The notes under the pieces: model-generated | Seen by the model: only the letters and a program-made list of their open reading frames with translations | Told to the model about the DNA's origin: nothing | Databases searched by the model: none | Program-made: the position numbers and the translations under genes | NCBI RefSeq assembly: GCF_020171945.1 | Contig: NZ_JAIVAP010000024.1 | Coordinates: forward strand, 1-61,274 | Direction of reading: 5' to 3' | Source of the DNA: Bacillus infantis | Lineage (GTDB): Bacteria > Bacillota > Bacilli > Bacillales > Cytobacillaceae | DNA length: 61,274 nucleotides | In this document: in pieces, positions 19,488 to 31,167 of the stretch | How positions within the stretch are numbered: position 1 is the stretch's first letter | Layout of the letters: each line of letters starts with the position of its first letter

Positions 19488-20186
19488 ATGGCTAAAAAAG
19501 GTAAGAAGTATTTAGAAGCTGCTAAGCTTGTAGATCGTTCTAAAGCTTACCCAGTCGCTGAAGCGATTGAGCTTGCTAAGAAAACAAACTATGCGAAATT
19601 CGATGCAACTGTTGAAGTGGCTTTCCGTCTTGGGGTTGACCCTAAGAAAGCTGACCAGCAAATCCGCGGAGCAGTCGTGCTTCCAAACGGAACTGGTAAA
19701 ACTCAGCGTGTATTAGTATTCGCTAAAGGTGAAAAAGCGAAGGAAGCTGAAGCTGCCGGAGCTGACTACGTAGGCGATTCCGAGTACATCAACAAAATCA
19801 GCCAAGGCTGGTTCGAATTTGATGTAATCGTTGCTACTCCAGACATGATGGGTGAAGTTGGTAAGCTTGGACGTACATTAGGTCCTAAAGGCTTAATGCC
19901 AAACCCTAAAACTGGAACAGTTACTTTTGATGTAGAAAAAGCAGTAAACGAAATCAAAGCTGGTAAAGTTGAGTACCGTCTGGACAAAGCTGGAATCATC
20001 CACGTTCCAATCGGAAAAACTTCATTCGAAGATGGGAAGCTTGCTGAAAACTTCAACACTATCTACGATACTATGCTGAAGGTTAAGCCTGCTGCAGCAA
20101 AAGGAACTTACGTAAAATCTGTAACTGTAACAACAACTATGGGCCCTGGCGTCAAAGTTGATCCTTCTACAGCTGCAGTAAAATAA
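19488..20186 (+). CDS. rplA: 50S ribosomal protein L1
   Basis: A 232-residue L1-stalk protein that contacts deacylated tRNA at the E site and represses its own operon by binding mRNA. The family signature [18 protein letters not shown] (about 128-145) is intact. AAGGAGG precedes the ATG. Two candidate L1 operators, one before rplK and one before rplA, lie upstream. Confidence 0.97.
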   Translation: MAKKGKKYLEAAKLVDRSKAYPVAEAIELAKKTNYAKFDATVEVAFRLGVDPKKADQQIRGAVVLPNGTGKTQRVLVFAKGEKAKEAEAAGADYVGDSEYINKISQGWFEFDVIVATPDMMGEVGKLGRTLGPKGLMPNPKTGTVTFDVEKAVNEIKAGKVEYRLDKAGIIHVPIGKTSFEDGKLAENFNTIYDTMLKVKPAAAKGTYVKSVTVTTTMGPGVKVDPSTAAVK

Positions 20187-20192
20187 TACCAA

Positions 20193-20221
20193 TTGACAAC
20201 AGCTTGTTTATTTCATATAAT
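20193..20221 (+). promoter_or_regulatory. Consensus SigA promoter of rplJ-rplL
   Basis: TTGACA (20193-20198), a 17-bp spacer and TATAAT (20216-20221): a perfect consensus. Start expected near 20228. Confidence 0.9.
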
Positions 20222-20227
20222 CTAAAC

Positions 20228-20370
20228 TGTTGTGAAAATAAAATAACATTTGTACCGTAGACAGCAGGTGCGACAGCTTAATTTCCTGCCGAGGTCATAC
20301 GATAGATTTTCTTTTGAACGGCTATTGTATACTTCCTCCATGTCTGCAAGATGTGGAGGTTTTTCTTTGG
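20228..20370 (+). promoter_or_regulatory. L10-type leader with attenuator
   Basis: The leader between the consensus promoter and rplJ carries the arrangement of the Firmicute L10 leader: an upstream region expected to bind the L10(L12)4 complex (ACAGCAGGTGCGACAG...CCTGC) and an intrinsic terminator near its end. Binding of L10 would favour termination. The assignment rests on position, terminator and partial sequence resemblance. Confidence 0.75.
20335..20365 (+). terminator. Attenuator terminator of the L10 leader
   Basis: CCTCCAT / ATGTGGAGG stem with a loop of about 9 nt, then GTTTTTC. It lies about 45 nt before the rplJ start. Confidence 0.85.
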
Positions 20371-20406
20371 ACGGTATAAATGAAAAAATCTACAGGAGGT
20401 GTAAGG

Positions 20407-20907
20407 ATGAGCAGCGCTATTGAACAAAAGAAATTGATCGTTGATGAGATTGCTGATAAATTCAAAGCAAGCAAATCAACGATTGTAGTTGACTACCGCG
20501 GACTGACTGTTGCAGAAGTAACTGAACTTCGTAAGCAGCTTCGTGAAGCGGGAATCGAGTTCAAGGTTTACAAAAACAGCATGGCTCGCCGTGCTGCAGA
20601 TGCTACTGAGCTTTCTGGCTTGAACGAAGCACTGACAGGTCCAAATGCGATTGCATTCAGTAATGATGATGTAGTTGCACCTGCGAAAATCCTAAACGAT
20701 TTCGCTAAAAAACATGAGGCTCTTGAAATCAAGGCTGGTGTAATCGAAGGCAACATCGCTTCTGTTGATGAAGTTAAAGCACTTGCTGAACTTCCATCAC
20801 GCGAAGGCTTGCTGTCTATGCTACTCAGCGTACTTCAAGCACCTATCCGCAATCTTGCTCTTGCTGCAAAAGCTGTTGCAGACCAAAAAGAAGAACAAGG
20901 CGCGTAA
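20407..20907 (+). CDS. rplJ: 50S ribosomal protein L10
   Basis: A 166-residue protein anchoring L7/L12 dimers to the ribosomal stalk. The N-terminal rRNA-binding domain ([20 protein letters not shown]) and the C-terminal L12-binding helix (VADQKEE tail) are present. ATG 20407 follows ACAGGAGGTG by 6 nt; a 9-residue longer reading is rejected. Likely represses its own leader together with L12. Confidence 0.97.
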   Translation: MSSAIEQKKLIVDEIADKFKASKSTIVVDYRGLTVAEVTELRKQLREAGIEFKVYKNSMARRAADATELSGLNEALTGPNAIAFSNDDVVAPAKILNDFAKKHEALEIKAGVIEGNIASVDEVKALAELPSREGLLSMLLSVLQAPIRNLALAAKAVADQKEEQGA

Positions 20908-20958
20908 GCTAGTCTTTTCATAAAAAATTCAAACCAATCATAAGGAGGAAATTTTATC

Positions 20959-21324
20959 ATGACTAAAGAACAAATCATTGAAGCAGTCAAAAGCATGACT
21001 GTTCTAGAACTTAACGACCTAGTAAAAGCAATCGAAGAAGAGTTTGGCGTAACTGCTGCAGCTCCTGTAGCTGTAATGGGTGGCGCTGCTGGCGGAGATG
21101 CTGCAGCTGAGAAAACTGAATTTGACGTTGTTCTTGCATCTGCAGGCGACCAAAAAATCAAAGTTATCAAAGTTGTTCGTGAAATCACAGGTCTTGGTCT
21201 TAAAGAAGCGAAAGAACTTGTTGACAACACTCCTAAGCCTGTTAAAGAAGGCGCTTCTAAAGAAGAAGCTGAAGAAATCAAAGCTAAGCTTGAAGAAGTT
21301 GGAGCTGGCGTTGAAGTTAAGTAA
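20959..21324 (+). CDS. rplL: 50S ribosomal protein L7/L12
   Basis: A 121-residue stalk protein that recruits translational GTPases. It has the N-terminal dimerisation domain, an Ala/Gly-rich hinge (about 35-50) and the C-terminal factor-binding domain ([20 protein letters not shown]). TAAGGAGG lies upstream. A strong terminator follows at once. Confidence 0.97.
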   Translation: MTKEQIIEAVKSMTVLELNDLVKAIEEEFGVTAAAPVAVMGGAAGGDAAAEKTEFDVVLASAGDQKIKVIKVVREITGLGLKEAKELVDNTPKPVKEGASKEEAEEIKAKLEEVGAGVEVK

Positions 21325-21335
21325 TGCCAACTTTG

Positions 21336-21366
21336 AAAAGCCCGCTGCCCAGCGGGCTTTTTGCTT
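21336..21366 (+). terminator. Terminator after rplL
   Basis: AAAGCCCGCT / AGCGGGCTTT, a 10-bp perfect stem with a 4-nt loop, then a T-rich tail. Confidence 0.93.
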
Positions 21367-21445
21367 TTTTATTTTGTATGATTTATAATTCGTCCGAACA
21401 GGATGCATGATCCTCAATGTGTTTCCTCAGGTTGGAGGTGATTCT

Positions 21446-22048
21446 ATGACCGAACATTATTATTCCCGCATGTCAAAAACTGAAAGTGATCCTGCTTATT
21501 GGAATTTTCCGCTAAGAGGGCATTCTTTCCGTTTTAAAACCGATAACGGTGTATTCTCAAAGAAAGAAGTGGATTTTGGATCAAGGCTTCTTGTTGAAGC
21601 GTTCGCATTGCCGGAGCTTGAAGGCAACATCCTGGATGTTGGCTGCGGTTATGGGCCGATTGGCTTGGCCATTGCCAAAAGTTTTCCGGAAAGGACGGTC
21701 CACATGGTTGATGTGAATCTCCGGGCGATCGAGCTGGCAAAGGAGAATGCGGCTGGAAATTCAGTCGGCAACGCTGCCATCTATGAAAGTGACCGCTTAA
21801 CCGGTGTTGGCGGGGGCAAGTTTGCGGCTATCCTGACAAATCCGCCAATCCGTGCCGGAAAGCAGGTTGTCCACGACATTTTTGAACAAAGCTTCGAGCA
21901 TTTGCTGCCGGGCGGCGAGCTCTGGGTTGTCATCCAGAAAAAGCAGGGTGCCCCTTCAGCAATTGAGAAACTGGACTCGCTTTTTTCAGAGGTGGAAACC
22001 ATAGAAAAGAAAAAAGGCTACTTTATTTTAAAAGCGAAAAAAAGTTGA
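21446..22048 (+). CDS. RsmC-like class I SAM-dependent methyltransferase (YbxB)
   Basis: A 200-residue methyltransferase close to B. subtilis YbxB. The SAM-binding motif I is ILDVGCGYGPIGLA (about 60-73) and the catalytic N-[PP] motif is TNPPIRAG (about 130-137), as in RsmC-type 16S rRNA guanine-N2 methyltransferases. TTGGAGGTGATTC precedes ATG 21446, so the reading from 21407 is too long. The exact rRNA target is not shown. It lies between rplL and rpoB, as in other Bacilli. Confidence 0.88.
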   Translation: MTEHYYSRMSKTESDPAYWNFPLRGHSFRFKTDNGVFSKKEVDFGSRLLVEAFALPELEGNILDVGCGYGPIGLAIAKSFPERTVHMVDVNLRAIELAKENAAGNSVGNAAIYESDRLTGVGGGKFAAILTNPPIRAGKQVVHDIFEQSFEHLLPGGELWVVIQKKQGAPSAIEKLDSLFSEVETIEKKKGYFILKAKKS

Positions 22049-22073
22049 CTTGACTTTTTCTCTATGATAGTAT
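22045..22073 (+). promoter_or_regulatory. SigA promoter of rpoB-rpoC
   Basis: TTGACT (22045-22050), a 17-bp spacer and TAGTAT (22068-22073) with an extended -10 TGA. It overlaps the end of the methyltransferase gene. The leader to rpoB is about 270 nt. It contains a direct repeat AATGCCGGTTT (22261 and 22277) and further -10-like boxes (TATAAA 22129, TATAAT 22141), but no terminator that I can support. Confidence 0.6.
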
Positions 22074-22349
22074 TGTAAAATGCCAACATAATACTTTCCG
22101 ATTTATTTGCTATTTTGCAGTCGTTCTGTATAAATTTGGCTATAATGGGAAAGCTAATAAAATAATAGTCGAAATGTGAAAATGTGGTTTTTGAGTTGAA
22201 AACCCTTTTTCTTTTTGTCTTATGAAAAGTAAAAGCTGTCTGCGCCCGAGGGGGATTGGCAATGCCGGTTTGTTTAAATGCCGGTTTCTCTTTTGGACAG
22301 GGTGCTTGCGCTTTTCGATAAATAACGCTTGATTTGAGGGGTGAATCAG

Positions 22350-25300
22350 TTGACAGGTCAACTAGTTCAGTATGGACGACACCGCCAACGTAGAAGTTAC
22401 GCACGAATCAGTGAAGTTTTGGATTTGCCTAATCTAATTGAAATCCAAACCTCTTCTTATCAATGGTTTCTTGATGAGGGTCTTCGTGAAATGTTCCAGG
22501 ACATTTCGCCAATTGAAGACTTTACTGGTAACTTATCGCTTGAATTTATTGATTACAGCCTTGGCGATCCAAAGTATTCCGTTGAGGAATCGAAAGAACG
22601 AGATGTTACATATTCAGCACCTTTGCGTGTTAAAGTGCGTCTTGTAAACAAAGAAACAGGCGAAGTTAAAGACCAGGATGTCTTTATGGGTGACTTCCCG
22701 CTTATGACAGAAACAGGTACGTTTGTGATCAATGGAGCAGAACGCGTCATCGTTTCTCAGTTAGTACGTTCACCGAGTGTATACTATAGCGGAAAGCTGG
22801 ATAAAAACGGGAAAAGAGGCTTCTCTGCTACTGTTATCCCGAACCGCGGCGCCTGGCTTGAATATGAAACAGATGCCAAGGATGTCGTATACGTTAGAAT
22901 AGATCGTACTCGGAAACTGCCCGTTACGGTTCTTTTGCGTGCACTTGGGTTCGGCTCTGATCAAGAAATCATTGATTTGATCGGAGACAATGAATATATC
23001 CGCAATACGCTTGAAAAAGACAACACAGAAAGTACAGATAAAGCCCTTCTGGAAATCTATGAGCGTCTTCGTCCGGGCGAGCCGCCGACTGTAGAAAATG
23101 CAAAAAGCCTGCTCGTTTCCAGATTCTTTGATCCAAAGCGCTATGATTTAGCGAATGTTGGACGCTATAAGATCAACAAGAAGCTTCATATTAAAAACAG
23201 ACTGTTCAACCAGCGCCTTGCTGAGACACTGGTTGATCCAGAAACAGGCGAAATCATCGCAGAGAAAGGGACAATGCTGGACCGCCGCAACCTGGACCGC
23301 ATCATCCCTAATCTTGAAAACAATATCGGCTTCAGGACAGCAGCTCCTTCAGGCGGAGTGGTGGAGGACGAGGTCCTTCTTCAATCCATCAAGGTCTATG
23401 CCCCTAATGAAGACGGAGAGAAAGAGATCAATATCATCGGCAATGCCTATGTTGAGGAAGCGGTCAAGAATATCGCTCCTTCTGATATCATTGCGTCGAT
23501 TGGCTATTTCTTCAACCTTCTTCACGGAGTCGGCGATACAGATGATATCGACCACCTGGGGAACAGACGTCTACGTTCAGTTGGCGAACTGCTCCAGAAC
23601 CAGTTCCGAATCGGACTTTCCAGGATGGAACGTGTTGTCCGTGAGAGGATGTCCATCCAGGATACAAATACAATTACACCGCAGCAGCTGATCAACATCA
23701 GGCCTGTTATCGCTTCAATCAAAGAGTTCTTTGGAAGCTCACAGCTTTCACAGTTCATGGACCAGACAAACCCGCTTGCCGAGCTGACGCATAAGCGCCG
23801 TCTATCTGCATTGGGGCCAGGCGGTCTGACTCGTGAGCGCGCCGGCTTTGAAGTCCGTGACGTTCACTATTCACACTATGGCCGCATGTGTCCGATTGAA
23901 ACGCCGGAAGGACCGAACATTGGTCTGATCAACTCATTGTCATCCTTTGCAAAGGTTAACCGCTTCGGTTTCATCGAAACGCCATACCGCCGCATCAACC
24001 CTGAGACCGGCAGAGTGACAGACCAGATCGATTACCTGACAGCTGATGAAGAAGATAACTATGTTGTTGCACAGGCGAATGCGCGCCTTGGTGATGACGG
24101 TACTTTCCTTGACGATGAAGTCGTCGCGCGTTTCCGCGGGGAAAATACGGTTGTGCCGAAAGACCGCGTTGACTATATGGATGTATCGCCTAAGCAGGTA
24201 GTGTCAGCCGCGACAGCATGTATTCCTTTCCTTGAAAACGATGACTCCAACCGTGCCCTCATGGGAGCGAACATGCAGCGTCAGGCAGTACCATTGCTGC
24301 AGCCTGAAGCACCTCGTGTAGGTACAGGAATGGAGTATGTGTCCGGGAAAGACTCCGGTGCAGCTGTCATCTGTAAGCATGAAGGAATCGTCGAGCATGT
24401 TGAAGCACGTGAAGTCTGGGTGCGCCGCATTTCCGAGGTCAATGGCCAGGAAGTCAAAGGCGACCTTGATAAATACAGGATGCTGAAATTCATCCGCTCC
24501 AACCAGGGAACATGCTATAACCAGCGCCCGATTGTTGCTGTTGGAAACCGTGTGACAAAAGGTGAAATCCTTGCCGACGGACCTTCCATGGAGCTTGGCG
24601 AGCTTGCGCTTGGCCGCAACGTGCTTGTTGCCTTCATGACTTGGGACGGCTATAACTATGAGGATGCGATCATTATGAGCGAACGCCTTGTAAAAGACGA
24701 CGTTTATACTTCCATCCACATTGAAGAATATGAATCAGAATCAAGAGATACCAAGCTTGGGCCTGAAGAAATCACCCGTGACATCCCGAATGTCGGTGAA
24801 GATGCACTCCGCAATCTTGATGAGCGCGGAATCATCCGTACGGGTGCTGAAGTAAAGGATGGCGACCTGCTTGTCGGTAAGGTTACTCCTAAGGGTGTAA
24901 CAGAGCTGACTGCCGAAGAGCGCCTTCTGCATGCCATCTTTGGCGAGAAAGCCCGTGAAGTGCGTGATACTTCCCTTCGTGTTCCTCACGGAGGAGGCGG
25001 AATCGTGCTTGATGTCAAAGTCTTCAACCGTGAAGACGGAGATGAGCTGCCGCCAGGCGTGAACCAGCTTGTACGTGTATATATCGTTCAGAAGCGTAAG
25101 ATCTCCGAGGGAGATAAAATGGCGGGACGCCACGGAAATAAAGGGGTAATCTCCCGGATTCTTCCGGAAGAAGATATGCCTTACCTTCCAGATGGCACAC
25201 CTGTCGACATCATGTTGAACCCGTTGGGGGTTCCTTCCCGTATGAACATCGGGCAGGTGCTTGAACTCCACCTCGGCATGGCTGCGAGAGCGCTGGGCAT

Positions 25301-25910
25301 CCATGTCGCTTCACCGGTATTCGATGGAGCGCGCGAGGAAGATGTCTGGTCAACAATCGAAGAAGCCGGCATGGCCCGTGATGCAAAGACAGTCCTGTAC
25401 GACGGCCGTTCGGGAGAACCGTTCGACAACCGCGTATCTGTCGGCGTCATGTACATGATCAAACTGGCCCACATGGTTGATGATAAGCTCCATGCCCGCT
25501 CAACAGGCCCTTACTCACTTGTTACGCAGCAGCCTCTTGGCGGTAAAGCCCAGTTCGGCGGACAGCGTTTCGGGGAGATGGAGGTCTGGGCGCTTGAAGC
25601 TTATGGTGCCGCCTATACATTGCAGGAAATCCTGACAGTTAAGTCAGATGACGTTGTCGGACGTGTGAAAACGTACGAAGCGATCGTCAAAGGCGAGAAT
25701 GTACCTGAGCCTGGGGTGCCGGAATCCTTCCGCGTATTGATGAAAGAGCTTCAGAGCTTGGGTATGGATGTTAAGATCCTGTCAGGTGATGAGAAGGAAA
25801 TTGAAATGCGCGATCTTGAGGACGATGATGATGTGCAGCAGGCTGAATCGCTGACCATCGCACCGGACACAGAGGAAGCAAACACTGAAAAAGTAGCTAG
25901 CAAAGAATAA
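22350..25910 (+). CDS. rpoB: RNA polymerase beta subunit
   Basis: A 1186-residue subunit, complete and almost colinear with B. subtilis RpoB. I chose TTG 22350: GAGGGGTGA lies 5 nt upstream and B. subtilis RpoB begins at the same residue ([13 protein letters not shown]). The in-frame GTG 22341 lies within that Shine-Dalgarno. The rifampicin-binding cluster [20 protein letters not shown] (residue order unchanged) looks wild type. [13 protein letters not shown] of the active-centre region is intact. The acidic C-terminal tail is shorter and different from B. subtilis. Confidence 0.97.
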   Translation: MTGQLVQYGRHRQRRSYARISEVLDLPNLIEIQTSSYQWFLDEGLREMFQDISPIEDFTGNLSLEFIDYSLGDPKYSVEESKERDVTYSAPLRVKVRLVNKETGEVKDQDVFMGDFPLMTETGTFVINGAERVIVSQLVRSPSVYYSGKLDKNGKRGFSATVIPNRGAWLEYETDAKDVVYVRIDRTRKLPVTVLLRALGFGSDQEIIDLIGDNEYIRNTLEKDNTESTDKALLEIYERLRPGEPPTVENAKSLLVSRFFDPKRYDLANVGRYKINKKLHIKNRLFNQRLAETLVDPETGEIIAEKGTMLDRRNLDRIIPNLENNIGFRTAAPSGGVVEDEVLLQSIKVYAPNEDGEKEINIIGNAYVEEAVKNIAPSDIIASIGYFFNLLHGVGDTDDIDHLGNRRLRSVGELLQNQFRIGLSRMERVVRERMSIQDTNTITPQQLINIRPVIASIKEFFGSSQLSQFMDQTNPLAELTHKRRLSALGPGGLTRERAGFEVRDVHYSHYGRMCPIETPEGPNIGLINSLSSFAKVNRFGFIETPYRRINPETGRVTDQIDYLTADEEDNYVVAQANARLGDDGTFLDDEVVARFRGENTVVPKDRVDYMDVSPKQVVSAATACIPFLENDDSNRALMGANMQRQAVPLLQPEAPRVGTGMEYVSGKDSGAAVICKHEGIVEHVEAREVWVRRISEVNGQEVKGDLDKYRMLKFIRSNQGTCYNQRPIVAVGNRVTKGEILADGPSMELGELALGRNVLVAFMTWDGYNYEDAIIMSERLVKDDVYTSIHIEEYESESRDTKLGPEEITRDIPNVGEDALRNLDERGIIRTGAEVKDGDLLVGKVTPKGVTELTAEERLLHAIFGEKAREVRDTSLRVPHGGGGIVLDVKVFNREDGDELPPGVNQLVRVYIVQKRKISEGDKMAGRHGNKGVISRILPEEDMPYLPDGTPVDIMLNPLGVPSRMNIGQVLELHLGMAARALGIHVASPVFDGAREEDVWSTIEEAGMARDAKTVLYDGRSGEPFDNRVSVGVMYMIKLAHMVDDKLHARSTGPYSLVTQQPLGGKAQFGGQRFGEMEVWALEAYGAAYTLQEILTVKSDDVVGRVKTYEAIVKGENVPEPGVPESFRVLMKELQSLGMDVKILSGDEKEIEMRDLEDDDDVQQAESLTIAPDTEEANTEKVASKE

Positions 25911-25934
25911 ATAGCATAACTATATAAATTTGAC

Positions 25935-25966
25935 TGCCGCTCCGCCTTAACGGGCGGAGGGCGGCA
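25935..25966 (+). repeat. GC-rich hairpin between rpoB and rpoC
   Basis: TGCCGC-TCCGCC pairs with GGCGGA-(GG)-GCGGCA around a 6-nt loop: 12 bp with a 2-nt bulge. No T-run follows, so it is not a clear terminator. A processing or stability element is a guess. Confidence 0.7.
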
Positions 25967-26024
25967 TATTATTGCCGGATTAGCAATAAGGGTATAACCC
26001 GAGATTGAAAGGGAGGTAGGCCCC

Positions 26025-29000
26025 TTGCTGGATGTAAACAATTTTGAGTATATGAAGATCGGTCTTGCTTCACCAGATAAGATCCGTTCCTGGTCTTTTG
26101 GTGAAGTCAAAAAACCTGAAACAATCAACTATCGTACATTAAAGCCTGAAAAAGACGGCTTATTCTGCGAGCGTATTTTCGGACCTCAGAAAGACTGGGA
26201 ATGCCATTGCGGAAAATACAAAAGGGTGCGCTATAAAGGCGTAGTCTGTGACCGATGCGGAGTGGAAGTGACCCGCGCCAAGGTCCGCCGTGAAAGAATG
26301 GGCCATATCGAACTAGCTGCTCCTGTATCGCATATCTGGTATTTCAAGGGAATCCCGAGCCGCATGGGCCTTGTTCTGGATATGTCACCGCGTGCGCTTG
26401 AAGAAGTCATCTACTTTGCTTCATATGTAGTAACTGATTCCGGCGATACAGCATTAGAGAAAAAACAGCTTCTGTCTGAGAAGGAATACCGCGCTTACCG
26501 TGAAAAGTACGGCAATAAGTTCCAGGCATCCATGGGTGCAGAATCCATCAAGAAGCTGCTTTCCGATATCGACCTGAACAAAGAAGTAGACGCGCTTAAA
26601 GAAGAACTAACAACTGCCCAGGGCCAGCGCCGCACACGCGCTATCAAGCGCCTTGAGGTACTTGAAGCCTTCCGTGGATCAGGAAATGAGCCATCATGGA
26701 TGATCCTGGATGTACTTCCTGTCATTCCGCCTGAGCTCCGTCCGATGGTCCAGCTTGATGGAGGAAGATTCGCGACTTCTGACCTGAATGATCTGTACCG
26801 CCGTGTCATCAACCGGAACAACCGCCTGAAGCGCTTGCTGGACCTCGGTGCTCCAAGCATCATCGTCCAGAACGAAAAGCGTATGCTTCAGGAAGCCGTA
26901 GACGCCTTGATTGACAACGGCCGCCGCGGACGTCCTGTAACAGGTCCCGGGAACAGGCCGCTTAAATCTCTTTCACACATGCTGAAAGGGAAGCAGGGGC
27001 GTTTCCGTCAGAACCTGCTCGGAAAGCGTGTTGACTACTCCGGACGTTCTGTTATCGTAGTAGGTCCTAACCTGAAAATGTACCAGTGCGGTCTGCCTAA
27101 GGAAATGGCGCTTGAGCTGTTCAAGCCTTTCGTCATGAAGGAATTGGTGGAAAAAGGACTGGCTCACAATATCAAATCCGCAAAACGCAAGATCGAAAGG
27201 GTCCAGCCTGAAGTCTGGGATGTGCTTGAAGAGGTAATCAAAGAGCATCCAGTTCTGCTGAACCGTGCACCGACCCTTCACAGGCTCGGAATCCAGGCCT
27301 TTGAACCAACATTGGTTGAAGGACGCGCGATCCGTCTCCATCCGCTTGTATGTACAGCATACAACGCCGACTTTGACGGTGACCAAATGGCGGTCCACGT
27401 ACCGCTTTCATCTGAAGCTCAGGCAGAAGCACGCCTTCTTATGCTTGCAGCCCAGAACATCCTGAACCCTAAGGATGGAAAACCTGTTGTTACACCTTCC
27501 CAGGATATGGTGCTTGGTAACTATTACCTGACTATGGAAAGAGAAGGTGCAGTGGGCGAAGGAATGATTTTCAATGATACAAGCGAAGCATTGCTTGCTT
27601 ATCAGAATGGCTATGTCCACCTTCATACCCGCGTAGCAGTTAATGCAGGTACACTGAACAATGAAACGTTCACTGAAGAACAAAGGAAAAAGCTTCTTAT
27701 CACGACTGTCGGAAAGCTCGTCTTCAACGAAATCCTGCCGACATCATTCCCATACATCAACGAGCCGACAAAGACGAATCTTGAAGAAGAAACGCCTGCC
27801 CGCTACTTTGTAGAACGGGGTACTGATGTAAAAGAAGCTATTAAAAATATGCCGCTTGTTGATCCTTTCAAGAAGAAAATTCTTGGAAACATCATTGCGG
27901 AAGTCTTCAAGCGCTTTAAGATAACTGAAACATCCAAAATGCTTGACCGCATGAAGGATCTCGGGTTCAGACATTCCACTAAAGCCGGCATCACTGTCGG
28001 TGTGGCGGATATCGTCGTTCTTAAAGAAAAGCAGGAAATCATTTCTGAAGCACAAGGTAAGGTTGATAATGTCCTTAAACAGTTCAGGCGGGGTCTCATC
28101 ACTGAGGATGAGCGCTATGACCGTGTCATCTCCATCTGGAGTGCTGCGAAGGATACTATCCAGGCCAAGCTGATGAAGTCCCTGGATAAATCCAACCCGA
28201 TCTTTATGATGAGTGACTCCGGTGCCCGTGGTAACGCATCTAACTTTACACAGTTAGCCGGTATGCGCGGACTCATGGCCAACCCGGCCGGCCGGATCAT
28301 CGAACTTCCGATCAAGTCCAGCTTCCGTGAAGGACTGACAGTACTTGAGTACTTCATCTCAACACACGGAGCGCGTAAAGGTTTGGCCGATACAGCACTT
28401 AAGACAGCTGACTCCGGCTACCTGACCCGCCGTCTCGTTGACGTTGCACAGGATGTCATCGTCCGTGATGACGATTGCGGAACAGACAGAGGCCTGCAGA
28501 TCAGCGCCCTGAAGGATGGCACAGAAGTTATCGAAGCGCTGGATGAGCGCCTGATTGGCCGCTATGCGCGCAGAGATATCAAACATCCTGAAACAAACGC
28601 AGTAATCGTAAAAGAAAATGATCTTATTACAGAAGATCTGTCTGTTGAAATCGTAGAAGCAGGCATTGAGACTGTCTGGATCCGTTCTGCCTTTACCTGT
28701 AACACACGCCATGGCGTATGTAAGAAATGCTACGGGCGCAACCTGGCAACAGGCCAGGAAGTTGAAGTGGGCGAAGCTGTCGGAATCATCGCAGCCCAGT
28801 CCATCGGTGAGCCTGGTACACAGCTTACAATGCGTACTTTCCATACAGGAGGCGTAGCAGGAGACGATATTACACAAGGTCTTCCGCGTATCCAGGAAAT
28901 TTTCGAAGCGCGTAACCCTAAAGGGCAGGCTGTCATTTCAGAGCTTGAAGGTGTTGTCGTCGGCATCAATGAAGGCCGTGACCGCCAGCATGAAATCGTG

Positions 29001-29624
29001 GTGCAGGGCGAGGTTGAATCCCGCACATACACAGCTCCGTACACAGCACGCCTGAAAGTGGCTGTTGATGACAGGGTAGACCGCGGACAGGAATTGACCG
29101 AAGGTTCTATCGATCCTAAAGAATTGATCAAAGTAAGAGATGTAAATGCTGTCCAAGAGTATCTGCTTCGCGAAGTGCAGAAGGTATACCGCATGCAGGG
29201 TGTTGAAATCGGCGATAAGCACATAGAGGTAATGGTCCGCCAGATGCTTCGCAAGGTGCGCGTCATCGATGCAGGGGAAACAGAAGTGCTGCCTGGCTCA
29301 CTTCTTGATATCCACCAGTTCACAGACGCCAACGAAAAGGCTCTGTTAAATGGCAAAATGCCTGCGACTGGCCGTCCTGTACTGCTTGGTATTACAAAAG
29401 CTTCACTTGAAACGGATTCCTTCCTGTCAGCTGCTTCCTTCCAGGAAACAACGAGGGTACTTACAGATGCTGCTATTAAAGGCAAGCGTGATGAATTGCT
29501 CGGTCTTAAAGAGAATGTCATCATCGGTAAGCTGGTCCCTGCCGGAACTGGAATGCAGCGCTATCGCAGAGCTGAACCATTCACTGCGGAAGAAGCATCC
29601 GAAGAAACAGTTACAGTGGAATAA
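26025..29624 (+). CDS. rpoC: RNA polymerase beta' subunit
   Basis: A 1199-residue subunit. It shows the N-terminal zinc ribbon ([20 protein letters not shown]), the catalytic NADFDGDQM (three Mg-binding Asp, about 447-455), the trigger-loop region with [16 protein letters not shown], and the second zinc site ([13 protein letters not shown]). TTG start at 26025 after GGGAGGTAGG, matching B. subtilis. It is co-transcribed with rpoB across a hairpin-bearing spacer of 114 nt. Confidence 0.97.
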   Translation: MLDVNNFEYMKIGLASPDKIRSWSFGEVKKPETINYRTLKPEKDGLFCERIFGPQKDWECHCGKYKRVRYKGVVCDRCGVEVTRAKVRRERMGHIELAAPVSHIWYFKGIPSRMGLVLDMSPRALEEVIYFASYVVTDSGDTALEKKQLLSEKEYRAYREKYGNKFQASMGAESIKKLLSDIDLNKEVDALKEELTTAQGQRRTRAIKRLEVLEAFRGSGNEPSWMILDVLPVIPPELRPMVQLDGGRFATSDLNDLYRRVINRNNRLKRLLDLGAPSIIVQNEKRMLQEAVDALIDNGRRGRPVTGPGNRPLKSLSHMLKGKQGRFRQNLLGKRVDYSGRSVIVVGPNLKMYQCGLPKEMALELFKPFVMKELVEKGLAHNIKSAKRKIERVQPEVWDVLEEVIKEHPVLLNRAPTLHRLGIQAFEPTLVEGRAIRLHPLVCTAYNADFDGDQMAVHVPLSSEAQAEARLLMLAAQNILNPKDGKPVVTPSQDMVLGNYYLTMEREGAVGEGMIFNDTSEALLAYQNGYVHLHTRVAVNAGTLNNETFTEEQRKKLLITTVGKLVFNEILPTSFPYINEPTKTNLEEETPARYFVERGTDVKEAIKNMPLVDPFKKKILGNIIAEVFKRFKITETSKMLDRMKDLGFRHSTKAGITVGVADIVVLKEKQEIISEAQGKVDNVLKQFRRGLITEDERYDRVISIWSAAKDTIQAKLMKSLDKSNPIFMMSDSGARGNASNFTQLAGMRGLMANPAGRIIELPIKSSFREGLTVLEYFISTHGARKGLADTALKTADSGYLTRRLVDVAQDVIVRDDDCGTDRGLQISALKDGTEVIEALDERLIGRYARRDIKHPETNAVIVKENDLITEDLSVEIVEAGIETVWIRSAFTCNTRHGVCKKCYGRNLATGQEVEVGEAVGIIAAQSIGEPGTQLTMRTFHTGGVAGDDITQGLPRIQEIFEARNPKGQAVISELEGVVVGINEGRDRQHEIVVQGEVESRTYTAPYTARLKVAVDDRVDRGQELTEGSIDPKELIKVRDVNAVQEYLLREVQKVYRMQGVEIGDKHIEVMVRQMLRKVRVIDAGETEVLPGSLLDIHQFTDANEKALLNGKMPATGRPVLLGITKASLETDSFLSAASFQETTRVLTDAAIKGKRDELLGLKENVIIGKLVPAGTGMQRYRRAEPFTAEEASEETVTVE

Positions 29625-29627
29625 TAG

Positions 29628-29666
29628 AAATGCGGTGCCTGCCGAAAAGGGGGCACCGCATTTTAT
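29628..29666 (+). terminator. Terminator after rpoC
   Basis: AAATGCGGTGCC / GGCACCGCATTT, a 12-bp perfect stem with a 12-nt loop, then TATAG. The T-tract is short, so efficiency is uncertain. Confidence 0.75.
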
Positions 29667-29752
29667 AGTAATTGCTAAGCAGTTGGACGCACAGGTTCAT
29701 AGATAGACTGAATGGAATTATGCATGATTCTAAAAAAATATTTGCCGTGATG

Positions 29753-29781
29753 TTGACAATATTCTTGTGCGATGGTACTAT
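29753..29781 (+). promoter_or_regulatory. SigA promoter of the str operon
   Basis: TTGACA (29753-29758), a 17-bp spacer and TACTAT (29776-29781) with an extended -10 TGG. It drives the L7Ae-like gene and probably rpsL-rpsG-fusA. Confidence 0.85.
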
Positions 29782-29824
29782 AGCAAAGGTGCTCCTATTT
29801 ACCGGATACTTTGGAGGATATATC

Positions 29825-30073
29825 ATGTCTTATGATAAAGTATTGCAGGCAAGAAATATTATAGTAGGAACAAAGCAAACAGTAAAAGCTCTGAAATCAG
29901 GAACAATCAGCGAAGTGCTGATCGCTGAGGATGCAGACCATAGGGCTGTTGAAAAAGTGATTAAAGCAGCGCTTGAATATAAAGTTCCGGTCACCCGGGC
30001 CGGCTCGATGAAATCATTGGGAAAGGCCTGCGGAATCGACGTAGGTGCGGCAGCTGTTGCAATATCTATTTAA
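29825..30073 (+). CDS. L7Ae-family K-turn RNA-binding protein (YbxF)
   Basis: An 82-residue protein homologous to B. subtilis YbxF. It has the L7Ae/L30e fold markers [12 protein letters not shown] and the C-terminal [17 protein letters not shown]. Family members bind kink-turn RNA; a ribosomal role is possible but not settled. ATG 29825 follows TTTGGAGG, while the longer reading from 29672 crosses the promoter and is rejected. Confidence 0.9.
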   Translation: MSYDKVLQARNIIVGTKQTVKALKSGTISEVLIAEDADHRAVEKVIKAALEYKVPVTRAGSMKSLGKACGIDVGAAAVAISI

Positions 30074-30127
30074 AAACTGTTTTTGTAGATGAAGATCTGC
30101 AAGGACTTTGTTTTTGCAACAAAATGA

Positions 30128-30598
<471 letters not shown>

Positions 30599-30645
30599 TG
30601 ACAGACCAAAAATAATATTCAGTTTTATCGAAAGGAGGAAATTAC

Positions 30646-31116
30646 ATGCCACGTAAAGGTCCTGTAGCAAAAAGAGACGTATTACCAGATCCGATTTACA
30701 ATTCAAAGCTAGTTAGCCGTCTTATCAACAAAATGATGGTTGATGGCAAGAGAGGTAAATCTCAAGCTATTCTTTATTCAGCATTTGATATCATCAGCGA
30801 GCGCAGCGGAAAAGAGCCAATGGAAGTGTTCGATCAAGCACTTAAGAACATCATGCCGGTTCTTGAAGTAAGAGCGCGCCGTGTAGGTGGTGCGAACTAT
30901 CAAGTACCAGTTGAGGTGCGCCCAGACCGCCGTACGACTCTTGGTCTTCGCTGGTTGGTTAACTATTCTCGTCTTCGCGGTGAGAAAACAATGGAAGAGC
31001 GTTTAGCTAACGAAATCCTTGACGCTGCCAACAACACAGGTTCATCTGTGAAGAAGCGTGAAGATACTCATAAAATGGCTGAAGCTAACAAAGCATTCGC
31101 TCACTACCGCTGGTAG
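30646..31116 (+). CDS. rpsG: 30S ribosomal protein S7
   Basis: A 156-residue primary 16S rRNA-binding protein that organises the head of the 30S subunit and contacts the E-site tRNA. It begins [18 protein letters not shown] and has the conserved [22 protein letters not shown] upstream. In other bacteria S7 can autoregulate the str operon; no such site is evident here. Confidence 0.97.
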   Translation: MPRKGPVAKRDVLPDPIYNSKLVSRLINKMMVDGKRGKSQAILYSAFDIISERSGKEPMEVFDQALKNIMPVLEVRARRVGGANYQVPVEVRPDRRTTLGLRWLVNYSRLRGEKTMEERLANEILDAANNTGSSVKKREDTHKMAEANKAFAHYRW

Positions 31117-31167
31117 GATCGAACCCACAAACAAACTATTACATTTACTAGGAAGGAGAAAGACCCA

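Noticed and set aside
22341-22349. GTG 22341 as the start of rpoB
   Set aside because: The GTG is part of the Shine-Dalgarno GAGGGGTGA for TTG 22350, which matches the known RpoB N-terminus.
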